From Bacillota bacterium (GTDB lineage: Bacteria > Bacillota_C > Negativicutes > Sporomusales > Sporomusaceae): a stretch of DNA of 8,330 bases. Positions 1 through 6,207 of the stretch are shown here, one piece after another. Position 1 is the first letter of the stretch. Each line of letters starts with the position of its first letter. The notes under the pieces are model-generated. The model was not told the origin of the DNA. It made no database searches and worked only from the letters and a program-made list of their open reading frames with translations. The DNA is taken from the NCBI GenBank assembly GCA_023441125.1, contig JAEZQV010000414.1, forward strand, positions 1 through 8,330, read 5' to 3'. A program made the translations under genes and the position numbers.

Positions 1-438
1 TTCCAGGGTTAAAATCCGGCTGCCCATGGGGCCGGCGGTATGAATGCGGGCGTTAAAGGCCGCCAGCACCGGCAAACTGTCACCGGCCGGCGAGGCGCTG
101 GCAACATTGCCGCCGATTGTCGCCCGGTTTCTGATCTGGACGGAACCAACCCGGCCGGCAGCCTGCGCCAGGGCGCTGACTTTGCTCTTAGTCACCGGAC
201 TGGCTGCAATAGCCGCAAAAGTGGTGCCGCCGCCAATCCTGATCTCAGATCCCAGATCCTATATATATTTAAGATCGGCAACCTGCGAAAGATCGATCAC
301 CAATTCGGCATGTCGCCCTGTTTCATTGTTTATAAAGTCAGTGCCGCCGCTGATAAATACCGTTTGGGCGGAAGTACGTGGAAGCTCCTGCAAGACATCG
401 TCCAATCTTGAAAAGCCCGCAATTTTATAGCTGCTCAT
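1..438 (-). pseudogene. Molybdenum hydroxylase FAD-binding subunit (CoxM/XdhB-like), interrupted by an amber codon and cut by the window edge
   Basis: This would be the FAD subunit of a xanthine-dehydrogenase/CO-dehydrogenase type enzyme, passing electrons from the 2Fe-2S subunit to FAD. The start is ATG at 438: GGAGGT (451-446) lies 7 nt upstream, and the upstream gene stops at 443. The 59 codons before the stop include the first FAD-binding motif (ISGGTDF). Codon 60 is TAG (259-261). The same frame then stays open for 86 codons to the edge, reading DLGSEIRIGGGTT and then the second FAD motif TIGGN (120-106). Both halves therefore belong to one protein without a frameshift, and a single C-to-T change (CAG to TAG) would explain the stop. 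No ATG, GTG or TTG lies close behind it for re-initiation. About half of the usual 270-290 residues is visible. It may be a nonsense pseudogene, a sequencing error, or a gene read through in a cell that decodes UAG. Confidence 0.8.
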
Positions 439-442
439 CAGA

Positions 443-910
443 TTAACCTCCATTCAAGGTGTCAGCAGCCGCTTTCACTGCTTTAATGATATTTACATAG
501 CCTGTACAACGGCACAGGTTGCCGGCAAGAGCCTCTTTAATCTCAGCTTCAGATGGATTAGTATTTTTCATTAACAGTGCTTTGGTACTCATAACCATGC
601 CTGGCGTGCAGTAGCCGCACTGTACGGCACCATTGTCGACAAAGGACTGCTGTACAACATCCAGACCGCCGTTAGGCGCTAGACCTTCAATGGTCAGTAT
701 TTCTGCATTGCGGGCCTGGTAGGCAAGCACCAGACAGGAATTAACAGCTTCCCCGTTCATGATGACAGTACAAGCGCCGCATTCGCCCTCGCCACAGCCT
801 TCTTTGGCGCCTGTCAGTTTCAGTTTCTGCCGCAGCAGGTCAAGCAGTCTTTCCTCCGGTTCTACCTCCAGCGTATGCTGTTTTCCATTAACTGTAAGTC
901 GAATTAGCAT
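443..910 (-). CDS. 2Fe-2S subunit of a molybdenum hydroxylase (CoxS/XdhC-type small subunit)
   Basis: This 155-residue protein has the usual length for the small iron-sulfur subunit of the xanthine dehydrogenase/aldehyde oxidase family. The N-terminal plant-type ferredoxin domain holds C39, C44, C47 (in CGEGECGAC) and C59 for one 2Fe-2S cluster. The C-terminal helical domain holds C98 and C101 (QCGYCTPG) plus C133 and C135 (NLCRCTGY) for the second, so all eight ligands are present. It relays electrons between the molybdopterin subunit and FAD. No signal peptide is seen, so it is probably cytoplasmic. The start is ATG at 910 behind GGGGAGG. Its last codons, encoding Gly-Gly, are also the ribosome binding site of the next gene, so the two are translationally linked. 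The catalytic subunit is not in the window and may lie to the left. The substrate cannot be read from this subunit; purines, nicotinate and other N-heterocycles are typical for the family. Confidence 0.93.
   Translation of the reverse strand: MLIRLTVNGKQHTLEVEPEERLLDLLRQKLKLTGAKEGCGEGECGACTVIMNGEAVNSCLVLAYQARNAEILTIEGLAPNGGLDVVQQSFVDNGAVQCGYCTPGMVMSTKALLMKNTNPSEAEIKEALAGNLCRCTGYVNIIKAVKAAADTLNGG
446..451 (-). promoter_or_regulatory. Shine-Dalgarno of the FAD subunit, embedded in the end of the 2Fe-2S gene
   Basis: GGAGGT encodes the final two glycines of the 2Fe-2S subunit, is followed directly by its TAA stop, and sits 7 nt before the ATG at 438. It sets the FAD subunit start at 438 rather than the in-frame ATG at 453, which lacks such spacing. 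Confidence 0.7.
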
Positions 911-929
911 TTGTTTCCTCCCCGGATAT

Positions 930-943
930 TTGCATTAACGCAA
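930..943. promoter_or_regulatory. Near-palindrome upstream of the molybdenum hydroxylase genes (possible operator)
   Basis: TTGCATTAACGCAA reads TTGCGTTAATGCAA on the other strand, a 14-bp dyad with one mismatched pair. It lies about 20 bp upstream of the ATG of the 2Fe-2S gene, where an operator could sit. No convincing -35/-10 pair was found in 911-973; a CATAAT-like -10 on the minus strand (965-960) has no good -35. A role is inferred only from position and symmetry. Confidence 0.25.
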
Positions 944-973
944 TCCGTCTGCACTGCACATTATGTTAGTTGG

Positions 974-1016
974 AAAAACGGCCCGGCAATCAAATGTCCT
1001 ATCTGATTGCCGGGCC
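974..1016 (-). terminator. Intrinsic terminator after the BCCT transporter gene
   Basis: A perfect 13-bp GC-rich stem (980-992 with 1004-1016) encloses an 11-nt loop. On the minus strand it is followed by a T run at 978-974. It lies about 20 bp beyond the transporter stop and separates the lyase-transporter unit from the molybdenum hydroxylase genes. On the plus strand it lacks a good T run. Confidence 0.88.
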
Positions 1017-1034
1017 ATTTCTGCGCCGTTACGA

Positions 1035-2678
1035 TTATGCGTTAACGCCGCTGCCAGCAGTATCTTTCACTTCCTCTTCTTCAAGAAGATGAGCCGGAAC
1101 CGCAATTTTTTCCGCAGTTTCGGGATAGTAAGTTACATCATATTTTTTATGGTTGAGTAGTATTGCCACAATAGAATATACTTGAGCAATGGCATAAAAC
1201 AGGATGGGTATGCCAGCGACGGTAGCAATCATTTTTGTTGCGTCGATACCGGAAATTTTGCCGCCTGAGCCGACAGTCAGTGTAATGAGCGCCATACCGC
1301 CCATCAACACACCCCAAACAACCTTCATGTAGGACGGAGGCTCCGGGTCGTCCTTAGTATTGCCGGTAGTGTTCATGGCTGCTACCGTAGTTGTCATGGA
1401 GTCAGCCATGGTGCTGAACGAAGTAACAATGGTTCCTAACATAATCCAGCTTAGAATAGTTGACAGCGGCAGATTTTGCAGATACGCAAACAGCGAGGCT
1501 TCCAGGCCGCCCTGCGGCGAAGAAATAATTGTCCAAAGACCCTTGGTCTGCCATTCAAAGAAGACAGCCGAACCGCCAAAAATCCAAAACCAAACCATGC
1601 CGAAAATAGAAGTGGCCACAAGGTTGCACAGGATAAATTCCCGGATTGTCCGGCCATAGGCCACCCGGGCAAAGAACATGCCGCTCATAGGTGCGTAAGC
1701 AAGCCAGATTGCCCAGTAGTAAACAGTCCACCATCTTGGCCAGTCCGACTGATCGACCGGACTCAGGAATAAGGATTTGGTGAAAAAGTTCTGCAGGTAA
1801 TCGCCCAGGGAAGCCGTACCCAGCTTAAGGATAAAGGCGGTTGGCCCGCAAACAAGTACAAACAACAACAGGAAGATAAAGATGTTGGTATTGATTTTCG
1901 CCATCATGCTGATACCGCGCTTGATGCCGCTGATACTTAAAGAAACGGCAGCAATGGTAGCAATGATAATTACAATACCCCAGATATGCGGGCCTGTTTC
2001 TAAGCCAGCCAGAATATGAAGACCGCTGCCGATCTGCATAGCGAGAACGCCCATAACCGCGGCCACACCACCAACGATAGCAAACAGGCACAGGTTATCC
2101 AGCACAGTACCGACTAAACCAAAGGAACGGTTTTTAAAGATAGGATACAAGGTTGCCCCTTGGGTATAAGGCAGTTTCAGATTATAGTGAACCAAGCCAA
2201 CGGCAAGGCCTGCCAGCGTGTACATGGCATAAGGCGTCAGCGTCCAGTGCAAAGTGGCGGTTGACAAGGAGAATATCGCCGCTTTTTCACTGTACGGTTC
2301 AATCCCCAGCACCTTGGGCGGTGTGCAGAAATGATACAGCGGCTCGGCAATGCCCCAGAACAAAATGCCGATGGCAATACCGCATTTCAAGGTAAGCACA
2401 AACCAGCTCCAGGTGGAATATTCCGGTTTAGCTTCCGGCCCGCCCAATCTTACATCGCCATAGCGGGAGAACATTAAATAAAAGCAGAAGAGCACGGCGC
2501 ACATGCCGAACAGGTCAAATAACCAGCCAAAATTTTGGATGGCGCTTTCTACCAAAGCATTTTCAGCATTGTAAAATTGCTGGGGAATGGTAATGGCGGC
2601 AACCACGCACGCGACAATAATAGCCGTCATCGGCCCAAAAATTTCCCAGCGAATTTTCTTTTTGCCAGAAATAATCAA
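1035..2678 (-). CDS. BCCT-family transporter (betaine/carnitine/choline type)
   Basis: This 547-residue integral membrane protein would import a quaternary-amine substrate across the cytoplasmic membrane. About twelve hydrophobic segments run from residue 15 to 508, with an acidic cytoplasmic tail (EEEEVKD near 533-539). Family marks are the glycine-rich segment CGIAIGILFWGIAEP at 99-113, the HWTLTPY segment at 144-150, and the signature region WWTVYYWAIW at 316-325 followed by the ARVAYGRTIREF loop, which resembles the CaiT/BetP core. W145, Y150 and Y153 fall where BetP has the aromatic residues that cage the trimethylammonium group (my alignment). The start is a TTG at 2678, 6 nt after a strong GAGGAGGT. 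It lies 164 bp after the lyase with no terminator between, so the two are probably co-transcribed. Because the adjacent lyase resembles ergothionase, the cargo may be ergothioneine or hercynine; carnitine, betaine or choline are alternatives. Confidence 0.93.
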   Translation of the reverse strand: MIISGKKKIRWEIFGPMTAIIVACVVAAITIPQQFYNAENALVESAIQNFGWLFDLFGMCAVLFCFYLMFSRYGDVRLGGPEAKPEYSTWSWFVLTLKCGIAIGILFWGIAEPLYHFCTPPKVLGIEPYSEKAAIFSLSTATLHWTLTPYAMYTLAGLAVGLVHYNLKLPYTQGATLYPIFKNRSFGLVGTVLDNLCLFAIVGGVAAVMGVLAMQIGSGLHILAGLETGPHIWGIVIIIATIAAVSLSISGIKRGISMMAKINTNIFIFLLLFVLVCGPTAFILKLGTASLGDYLQNFFTKSLFLSPVDQSDWPRWWTVYYWAIWLAYAPMSGMFFARVAYGRTIREFILCNLVATSIFGMVWFWIFGGSAVFFEWQTKGLWTIISSPQGGLEASLFAYLQNLPLSTILSWIMLGTIVTSFSTMADSMTTTVAAMNTTGNTKDDPEPPSYMKVVWGVLMGGMALITLTVGSGGKISGIDATKMIATVAGIPILFYAIAQVYSIVAILLNHKKYDVTYYPETAEKIAVPAHLLEEEEVKDTAGSGVNA

Positions 2679-2842
2679 TTTTTTACCTCCTCATCTTTTA
2701 ATACGGATCTACTTGCTTTCGTTACTGATTTACCGTTTGCTTGCCTCCTTCCCCGTTAATCCCGCGCCCGAAGATCCGTAATAATATGCTACAGGGCATT
2801 TCACCCTGGTTTCTTTTTAGAAGGAGTACATCAGACTGGTAA
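2679..2842 (-). other. Lyase-transporter intergenic leader with a long-range inverted repeat
   Basis: A perfect 9-bp inverted repeat (TACGGATCT at 2702-2710, AGATCCGTA at 2772-2780) encloses 61 nt. Within that loop the minus strand carries an orphan Shine-Dalgarno-like GGAAGGAGG (2752-2744) with no start codon behind it. A short CAGGG/CCCTG dyad lies at 2792-2808 without a T run, so it is not a terminator. The true transporter ribosome binding site (2692-2685) is outside the loop. This may be an mRNA structure tuning transporter expression or stability, or a remnant of a lost small gene. Confidence 0.3.
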
Positions 2843-4360
2843 TTAAATATGTAATACGTCTAACAGGACGCCGGATTGTAATAATTTGTACGCCTTGGCA
2901 ATATCAAGGGTAAGATTGCGGTCTTGCGCCAAAAACGGAATAACCTCACGGATTTTCCGGTGGACAACGCGGCCGGCATCTCCCAGTTTAAATTCCTTTT
3001 CCGGCCTAAGGTCACAGGCCTGCGCGGCATGAATGGCTTCAATCCCGAGAATATAGTACAGATTGTCAACAATCTTGCGGGTCTTTTGCACCACATACGG
3101 CGTATTGCTCGCGTGGTCCTCAATATCACCGGCCACAGCGTAGAAGTCCATACTTACCGGATTGGCCAGGTGCCTGATTTCGGCATCAAGGGCCGTAAAC
3201 GGTTTTTGAATTGTCCCAAAGGCGATTACATGTTCCGGGTCAGGCGTCAGGAACCGTGGCAAGCCGCTAAATTGAGCGGTGCTTAACTTGATGGTCCTAA
3301 AGCAGGCGGCCCGGGAAAGATGACTGAGGGCGATACCCAGCATTTCAAACGCCACCGCCCAGTTTACTACTTCAAAATTGCCGCAGGACATGATGGCATT
3401 TTGGCTCATCAGCACACAGGGATTGTCATCAGAGGAATTCATCTGAATGTCCATCAGTTCCTCAAGATAACGGAGCGAATCCCGGACCGCGCCGTGAATA
3501 TGGCAGGCGCACCGGAAACAGAGCGGGTCCTGCAGCGCATTGGCAATATTCGGCAGCCAAAGATAACTGCCGTCGAGCAGCTTCCTTACCTGCGCCGCAC
3601 TTTCATTCTGGCCTTTAAAACGGCGAACCCGGTTAATCTCTTCATTGAGCGGACTGACATTGCCCTTAAAGGCTTCCAGGCTGAGACTGTAAATTACATC
3701 GGCTAGCTTAATAAGCCTTTTCAGTTCATATAAAACCAGGACGCCCTGACCGGCAGCCAGCGCATTGGAGCTAACCAGCGCCAGACCGTCTTTGGGCCCG
3801 AGCACCAGCGGCGCCAGGCCGGCTTTGGCCAATGCCTCCCTGGCCGGCAGCCGCTCTTGGCGGTAATAGGCTTCGCCTTCACCAATCATGGTTAGCGCAA
3901 TATGGGACAGACAGGCGATATCGGCCTCGCCGATTGAGCCCCGCTCCGGTACAACCGGGGTAATGTCATTATTAAGCAGATCGCGATACATATAGGCAAT
4001 CTCCGGGCTCATCCCGGTGTAGCCTAAAAGCAGCGTATTGAGTCTGATTACCATCATCGCCCGCACTTCGGGCCGGGAGGCCTCCGGTCCTGCGGCCACG
4101 CAATGCGACCTGACCATATTGACGTTGAACTGGTTATAATATTCGCCCTCCACTGCTTTATCCTTATTCGCGCCCACACCGGTGTTAAAGCCGTAAACCG
4201 GAACGTTGCTGTCAACAAGTCGGTAAACAAATTCCCTGGATTCCGCCAGTTTTTGCTGCGCCGCCGGCGCGATTTGCACCGGCGCGTCAAAGCTGGCTAC
4301 CTGCGCCACGCTTTCCACCGTAAGATTACTGCCGGTCAGTACCACTGTTTCCTTGCTCAA
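2843..4360 (-). CDS. HAL/PAL-superfamily lyase lacking the MIO cofactor triad; ergothionase-like
   Basis: At 505 residues this has the length and fold signatures of histidine ammonia-lyase: YGFNTGVG at 56-63, MVRSH at 82-86, QD...RC at 277-284, NSSDDNP at 308-314, GNF at 327-329 and an EDH motif at 414-416. The active site is clearly altered. The region that reads GSVGASGDLAPLSH in MIO enzymes is GSIGEADIACLSH (141-153), one residue shorter and without Ala-Ser-Gly, so the MIO electrophile cannot form. The NGT motif is SSN (197-199), the Tyr-Ser of YSxRC is Leu-Cys (280-281), SERR is ACFR, and a lysine (K386) sits where MIO enzymes usually have another residue. Y56, H86, R283 and E414 are kept. 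Ergothionase, which eliminates trimethylamine from ergothioneine by acid/base chemistry, is the known relative working without MIO. Hercynine is a second candidate substrate. The start is TTG at 4360 behind GGAGAGGAG. Plain histidine deamination is unlikely. Confidence 0.85.
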   Translation of the reverse strand: MSKETVVLTGSNLTVESVAQVASFDAPVQIAPAAQQKLAESREFVYRLVDSNVPVYGFNTGVGANKDKAVEGEYYNQFNVNMVRSHCVAAGPEASRPEVRAMMVIRLNTLLLGYTGMSPEIAYMYRDLLNNDITPVVPERGSIGEADIACLSHIALTMIGEGEAYYRQERLPAREALAKAGLAPLVLGPKDGLALVSSNALAAGQGVLVLYELKRLIKLADVIYSLSLEAFKGNVSPLNEEINRVRRFKGQNESAAQVRKLLDGSYLWLPNIANALQDPLCFRCACHIHGAVRDSLRYLEELMDIQMNSSDDNPCVLMSQNAIMSCGNFEVVNWAVAFEMLGIALSHLSRAACFRTIKLSTAQFSGLPRFLTPDPEHVIAFGTIQKPFTALDAEIRHLANPVSMDFYAVAGDIEDHASNTPYVVQKTRKIVDNLYYILGIEAIHAAQACDLRPEKEFKLGDAGRVVHRKIREVIPFLAQDRNLTLDIAKAYKLLQSGVLLDVLHI

Positions 4361-4492
4361 AATACCCGCTCCTCTCCAGCACTCAACTTTGTTAGAATTA
4401 GAGAAAATGATCCAGAGCTTCTGTATTCATACTTCTCCCTCGTTTTCTTCATACTTTAAAACGGAATAAAATTTATGCCGTTCTTTACAATT

Positions 4493-4508
4493 TGCAAAAT
4501 TCATGCCA
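4493..4508 (-). promoter_or_regulatory. Sigma-54 (-24/-12) promoter of the lyase-transporter unit
   Basis: On the minus strand the sequence reads TGGCAT-GAATT-TTGCA, against the consensus TGGCAC-N5-TTGCW. Only one base differs and the GG-N10-GC spacing is exact. It points at the lyase and sits beside a gene for a sigma-54-dependent activator. The start of transcription would be near 4482. Confidence 0.82.
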
Positions 4509-4510
4509 AC

Positions 4511-4537
4511 AACTGAATTTGTAGCAATAATTCAGTT
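4511..4537. promoter_or_regulatory. Inverted repeat next to the sigma-54 promoter (candidate activator site)
   Basis: AACTGAATT (4511-4519) and AATTCAGTT (4529-4537) form a perfect 9-bp dyad with a 9-bp spacer. It begins three bases upstream of the -24 box. It is followed by a T run on the plus strand, but no plus-strand gene precedes it, so a terminator role is unlikely. The half-site AACTG recurs at 4568-4564 (minus) and 4609-4613 (plus), which suggests protein binding. It is closer to the promoter than typical enhancer sites. Confidence 0.4.
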
Positions 4538-4551
4538 TTTCCCGAAAATTG

Positions 4552-4565
4552 CTGCCCTTTGGCAG
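4552..4565. promoter_or_regulatory. Second dyad, CTGCC-CTTT-GGCAG (possible enhancer element)
   Basis: A 5-bp perfect inverted repeat with a 4-bp spacer lies about 45-60 bp upstream of the -24 box. Its right arm runs into CAGTTG, another copy of the AACTG half-site on the minus strand. It may be part of the upstream activating region; the evidence is symmetry and position only. Confidence 0.3.
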
Positions 4566-4651
4566 TTGAACCAGCTTACTATGAGATTATATATATAAGA
4601 TTATTATCAACTGCATCATTTTTTTGCGCATTAATTTATTGCATCCCCATC

Positions 4652-4680
4652 TTTACAGATATACAAATATTAGCTAAAAT
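4652..4680 (+). promoter_or_regulatory. Sigma-70/SigA-type promoter of the activator gene
   Basis: TTTACA (4652-4657) and TAAAAT (4675-4680) are separated by 17 bp, each one or two bases from consensus. Transcription would start near 4687, leaving about 26 nt before the ATG at 4713, enough for the AGGTGGTGG ribosome binding site. A second, poorer pair (TTGAAC 4566, TATATA 4590) is also present. Confidence 0.6.
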
Positions 4681-4712
4681 GTTGTTAACGCTTGCCAGGT
4701 GGTGGTGGAAAC

Positions 4713-6095
4713 ATGGATACTATCGATAAATCATTATATTTATATACAATTGCCAATCACATTCAGGATGCGGTCTATGTAATTAACAATCAGGGCGAAG
4801 AATTGTTTTACAATAACCGGATTGAACGCTTCGAGCCCTCTCAGCGCAAAGATATGATTGAGGAACTGCGCAATGTATTCATTACCGGAAAACCTTCTTT
4901 TGACAAATATAAAAAATATCATACGATCGATCACCGGGAAGTACATATGCTGTCAACAATCATCCCGATCAAGCGCAAGAATGAGATTGTTGCCGTTTGC
5001 TCCATCAATAAAAACATAACCGAAATGACCAATTTGCTGAATAAGGTTTACAAGCTGCAGGAGCAGCTGCAAACCTTTAGCGACAACGGTAATAAACTGC
5101 AAAACGGCACCAGCTATAATTTTGAGTGCCTTATTGGCAAAAGTCCGCAAATTATCTCACTGATTGATAAAGCCAAAAAAGCAGCCCTGTGTTTTGCTCC
5201 TATATTGCTGACAGGCGAAACCGGCACCGGCAAGGAAATTCTTGCCCAGAGCATTCACAATTACAGTCCCGCGGCCGCCCATCCGTTTGTTGCCTTAAAT
5301 TGTGCCGCCATCCCAGAGACTCTGCTGGAAAGCATGATCTTCGGCACAACCAAAGGAGCCTTTACCGGCGCGGAAAACGCACCGGGCTTACTGGAACAGG
5401 CCGGCGAAGGCACTTTGTTCTTGGATGAAATAAACAGCATGAGCTTGGTGCTGCAGGCCAAAATGCTGCGGATACTGGAAGAGAAAAAGTTTCGCCGCCT
5501 TGGCGGCAACCAGGAAACGCCGGTCAGGTGCCGGATCATCAGTTCCACTAATGTTGATTGCCATAAATTATTGCTGGAAAATAAAATGCGGGAAGACTTT
5601 TATTATCGTGTGGCGGTTGTAAACCTGACCATTGCCCCGTTGCGCGAGCGACAGGCAGACATCCTGCTGCTGGCCAAGCACTTTATTAATAAATTCAATA
5701 AAGTTTACGGCAAGCATATAACCCAGCTCGATAGCGACCTGGAAAACATATTGCTCAGTCACACCTGGCCGGGCAATGTCCGCGAGCTGTGCCACGTACT
5801 GGAAAATGCCATTAGTTTCTGTGATAACGAGGCCATATTAAATGCCGCCTGCCTGCCCGAGTATTTTCATAAACAGCAGCCGGCGCCGCGGCGCACCGCC
5901 CCTGCCCCGGAGAGCAGCCAGTCACTGCCGCAGGCGCTTGAGGAGCTGGAGCGCAAACTCATTATTAATGCGCTTGCGGCCAATAGCGGCAATATCACCC
6001 AAGCGGCCTTAGCGCTTGGCATCCACCGGCAAAATCTGCAGGTGCGCATAAAAAAACTCAGCATTACCAAAAATGTTCATTTTGCCGCCGAATAA
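4713..6095 (+). CDS. Sigma-54-dependent transcriptional activator, PAS-AAA+-Fis (RocR-like)
   Basis: This 460-residue activator would open sigma-54 promoters, most likely that of the divergent lyase-transporter unit. Residues about 10-105 look like a PAS sensor domain (HIQDAVYVINNQGE), followed by a short coiled-coil-like linker (108-122). The AAA+ domain has Walker A GETGTGKE (168-175), the sigma-54-contacting GAFTGA loop (215-220), Walker B TLFLDEI (234-240), arginine-finger region REDFYYR (293-299) and sensor II WPGNVREL (352-359). All are intact, so it should be active. A proline/alanine-rich linker (389-405) leads to a Fis-type helix-turn-helix (about 426-448). The FGTTKGAFTGAENAPG stretch and following DEINSM resemble RocR-type amino-acid catabolism activators. 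There is no response-regulator receiver domain, so the PAS domain may sense a small ligand, perhaps a pathway metabolite. ATG at 4713 is preferred over an in-frame TTG at 4692 because the ribosome binding site lies between them. Confidence 0.94.
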   Translation: MDTIDKSLYLYTIANHIQDAVYVINNQGEELFYNNRIERFEPSQRKDMIEELRNVFITGKPSFDKYKKYHTIDHREVHMLSTIIPIKRKNEIVAVCSINKNITEMTNLLNKVYKLQEQLQTFSDNGNKLQNGTSYNFECLIGKSPQIISLIDKAKKAALCFAPILLTGETGTGKEILAQSIHNYSPAAAHPFVALNCAAIPETLLESMIFGTTKGAFTGAENAPGLLEQAGEGTLFLDEINSMSLVLQAKMLRILEEKKFRRLGGNQETPVRCRIISSTNVDCHKLLLENKMREDFYYRVAVVNLTIAPLRERQADILLLAKHFINKFNKVYGKHITQLDSDLENILLSHTWPGNVRELCHVLENAISFCDNEAILNAACLPEYFHKQQPAPRRTAPAPESSQSLPQALEELERKLIINALAANSGNITQAALALGIHRQNLQVRIKKLSITKNVHFAAE

Positions 6096-6117
6096 GTAAA
6101 AGCCAGGACAACTAAGA

Positions 6118-6154
6118 AAAGGACTGATCCCCGACAGAAGGGGATCAGTCCTTT
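6118..6154. terminator. Bidirectional terminator between convergent genes
   Basis: A perfect 15-bp stem (6118-6132 with 6140-6154) has a 7-nt loop. A/T runs at both stem bases give U-rich tails on either strand (TTTC TT on plus, TTTTCTT on minus). It lies 22 bp after the activator stop and about 54 bp beyond the end of the arginase-family gene, so it can end both transcripts. Confidence 0.88.
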
Positions 6155-6207
6155 CTTACTAATGGCCAGACCGGGCTGACAACCTGTTTGCCGCCAGCGT
6201 GGCCTGC

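Larger units (their letters stand above)
4361..4712. other. Divergent regulatory region between lyase and activator
   Basis: This 352-bp AT-rich gap contains no gene. It holds a sigma-54 promoter pointing left toward the lyase (4508-4493), a sigma-70-like promoter pointing right toward the activator (4652-4680), two dyads (4511-4537 and 4552-4565) and repeated AACTG half-sites up to 4613. From the sigma-54 promoter the lyase mRNA would have a leader of about 120 nt, in which I see no riboswitch and no obvious hairpin. Confidence 0.7.

Noticed and set aside
40..430. Two overlapping plus-strand open frames of over 120 codons
   Set aside because: They lie antisense to the FAD subunit frame, which has family motifs on both sides of the amber codon; the plus-strand proteins show no recognisable motif and no good ribosome binding site.
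937..952. Sigma-54-like GTGCAG-N5-TTGCG on the minus strand before the 2Fe-2S gene
   Set aside because: The invariant GG at -24 reads TG and only three of six bases of that box match, so it is too poor to call a promoter.
2792..2808. CAGGG/CCCTG hairpin between lyase and transporter as a terminator
   Set aside because: The stem is only 5 bp and no T run follows on the minus strand, so read-through to the transporter is expected.
3920..3940. Frameshift or sequencing error to explain the missing Ala-Ser-Gly
   Set aside because: The reading frame is intact on both sides, the loss is a clean one-residue shortening, and other active-site motifs are changed as well, which fits a diverged subfamily.
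4511..4542. Dyad plus T run read as a plus-strand terminator
   Set aside because: No plus-strand gene lies upstream in the window and the stem is AT-rich; a protein-binding dyad beside the sigma-54 promoter is more likely.
4692..4712. TTG at 4692 as the start of the activator
   Set aside because: The likely ribosome binding site (AGGTGGTGG, about 4698-4706) lies downstream of it and is well placed for the ATG at 4713.
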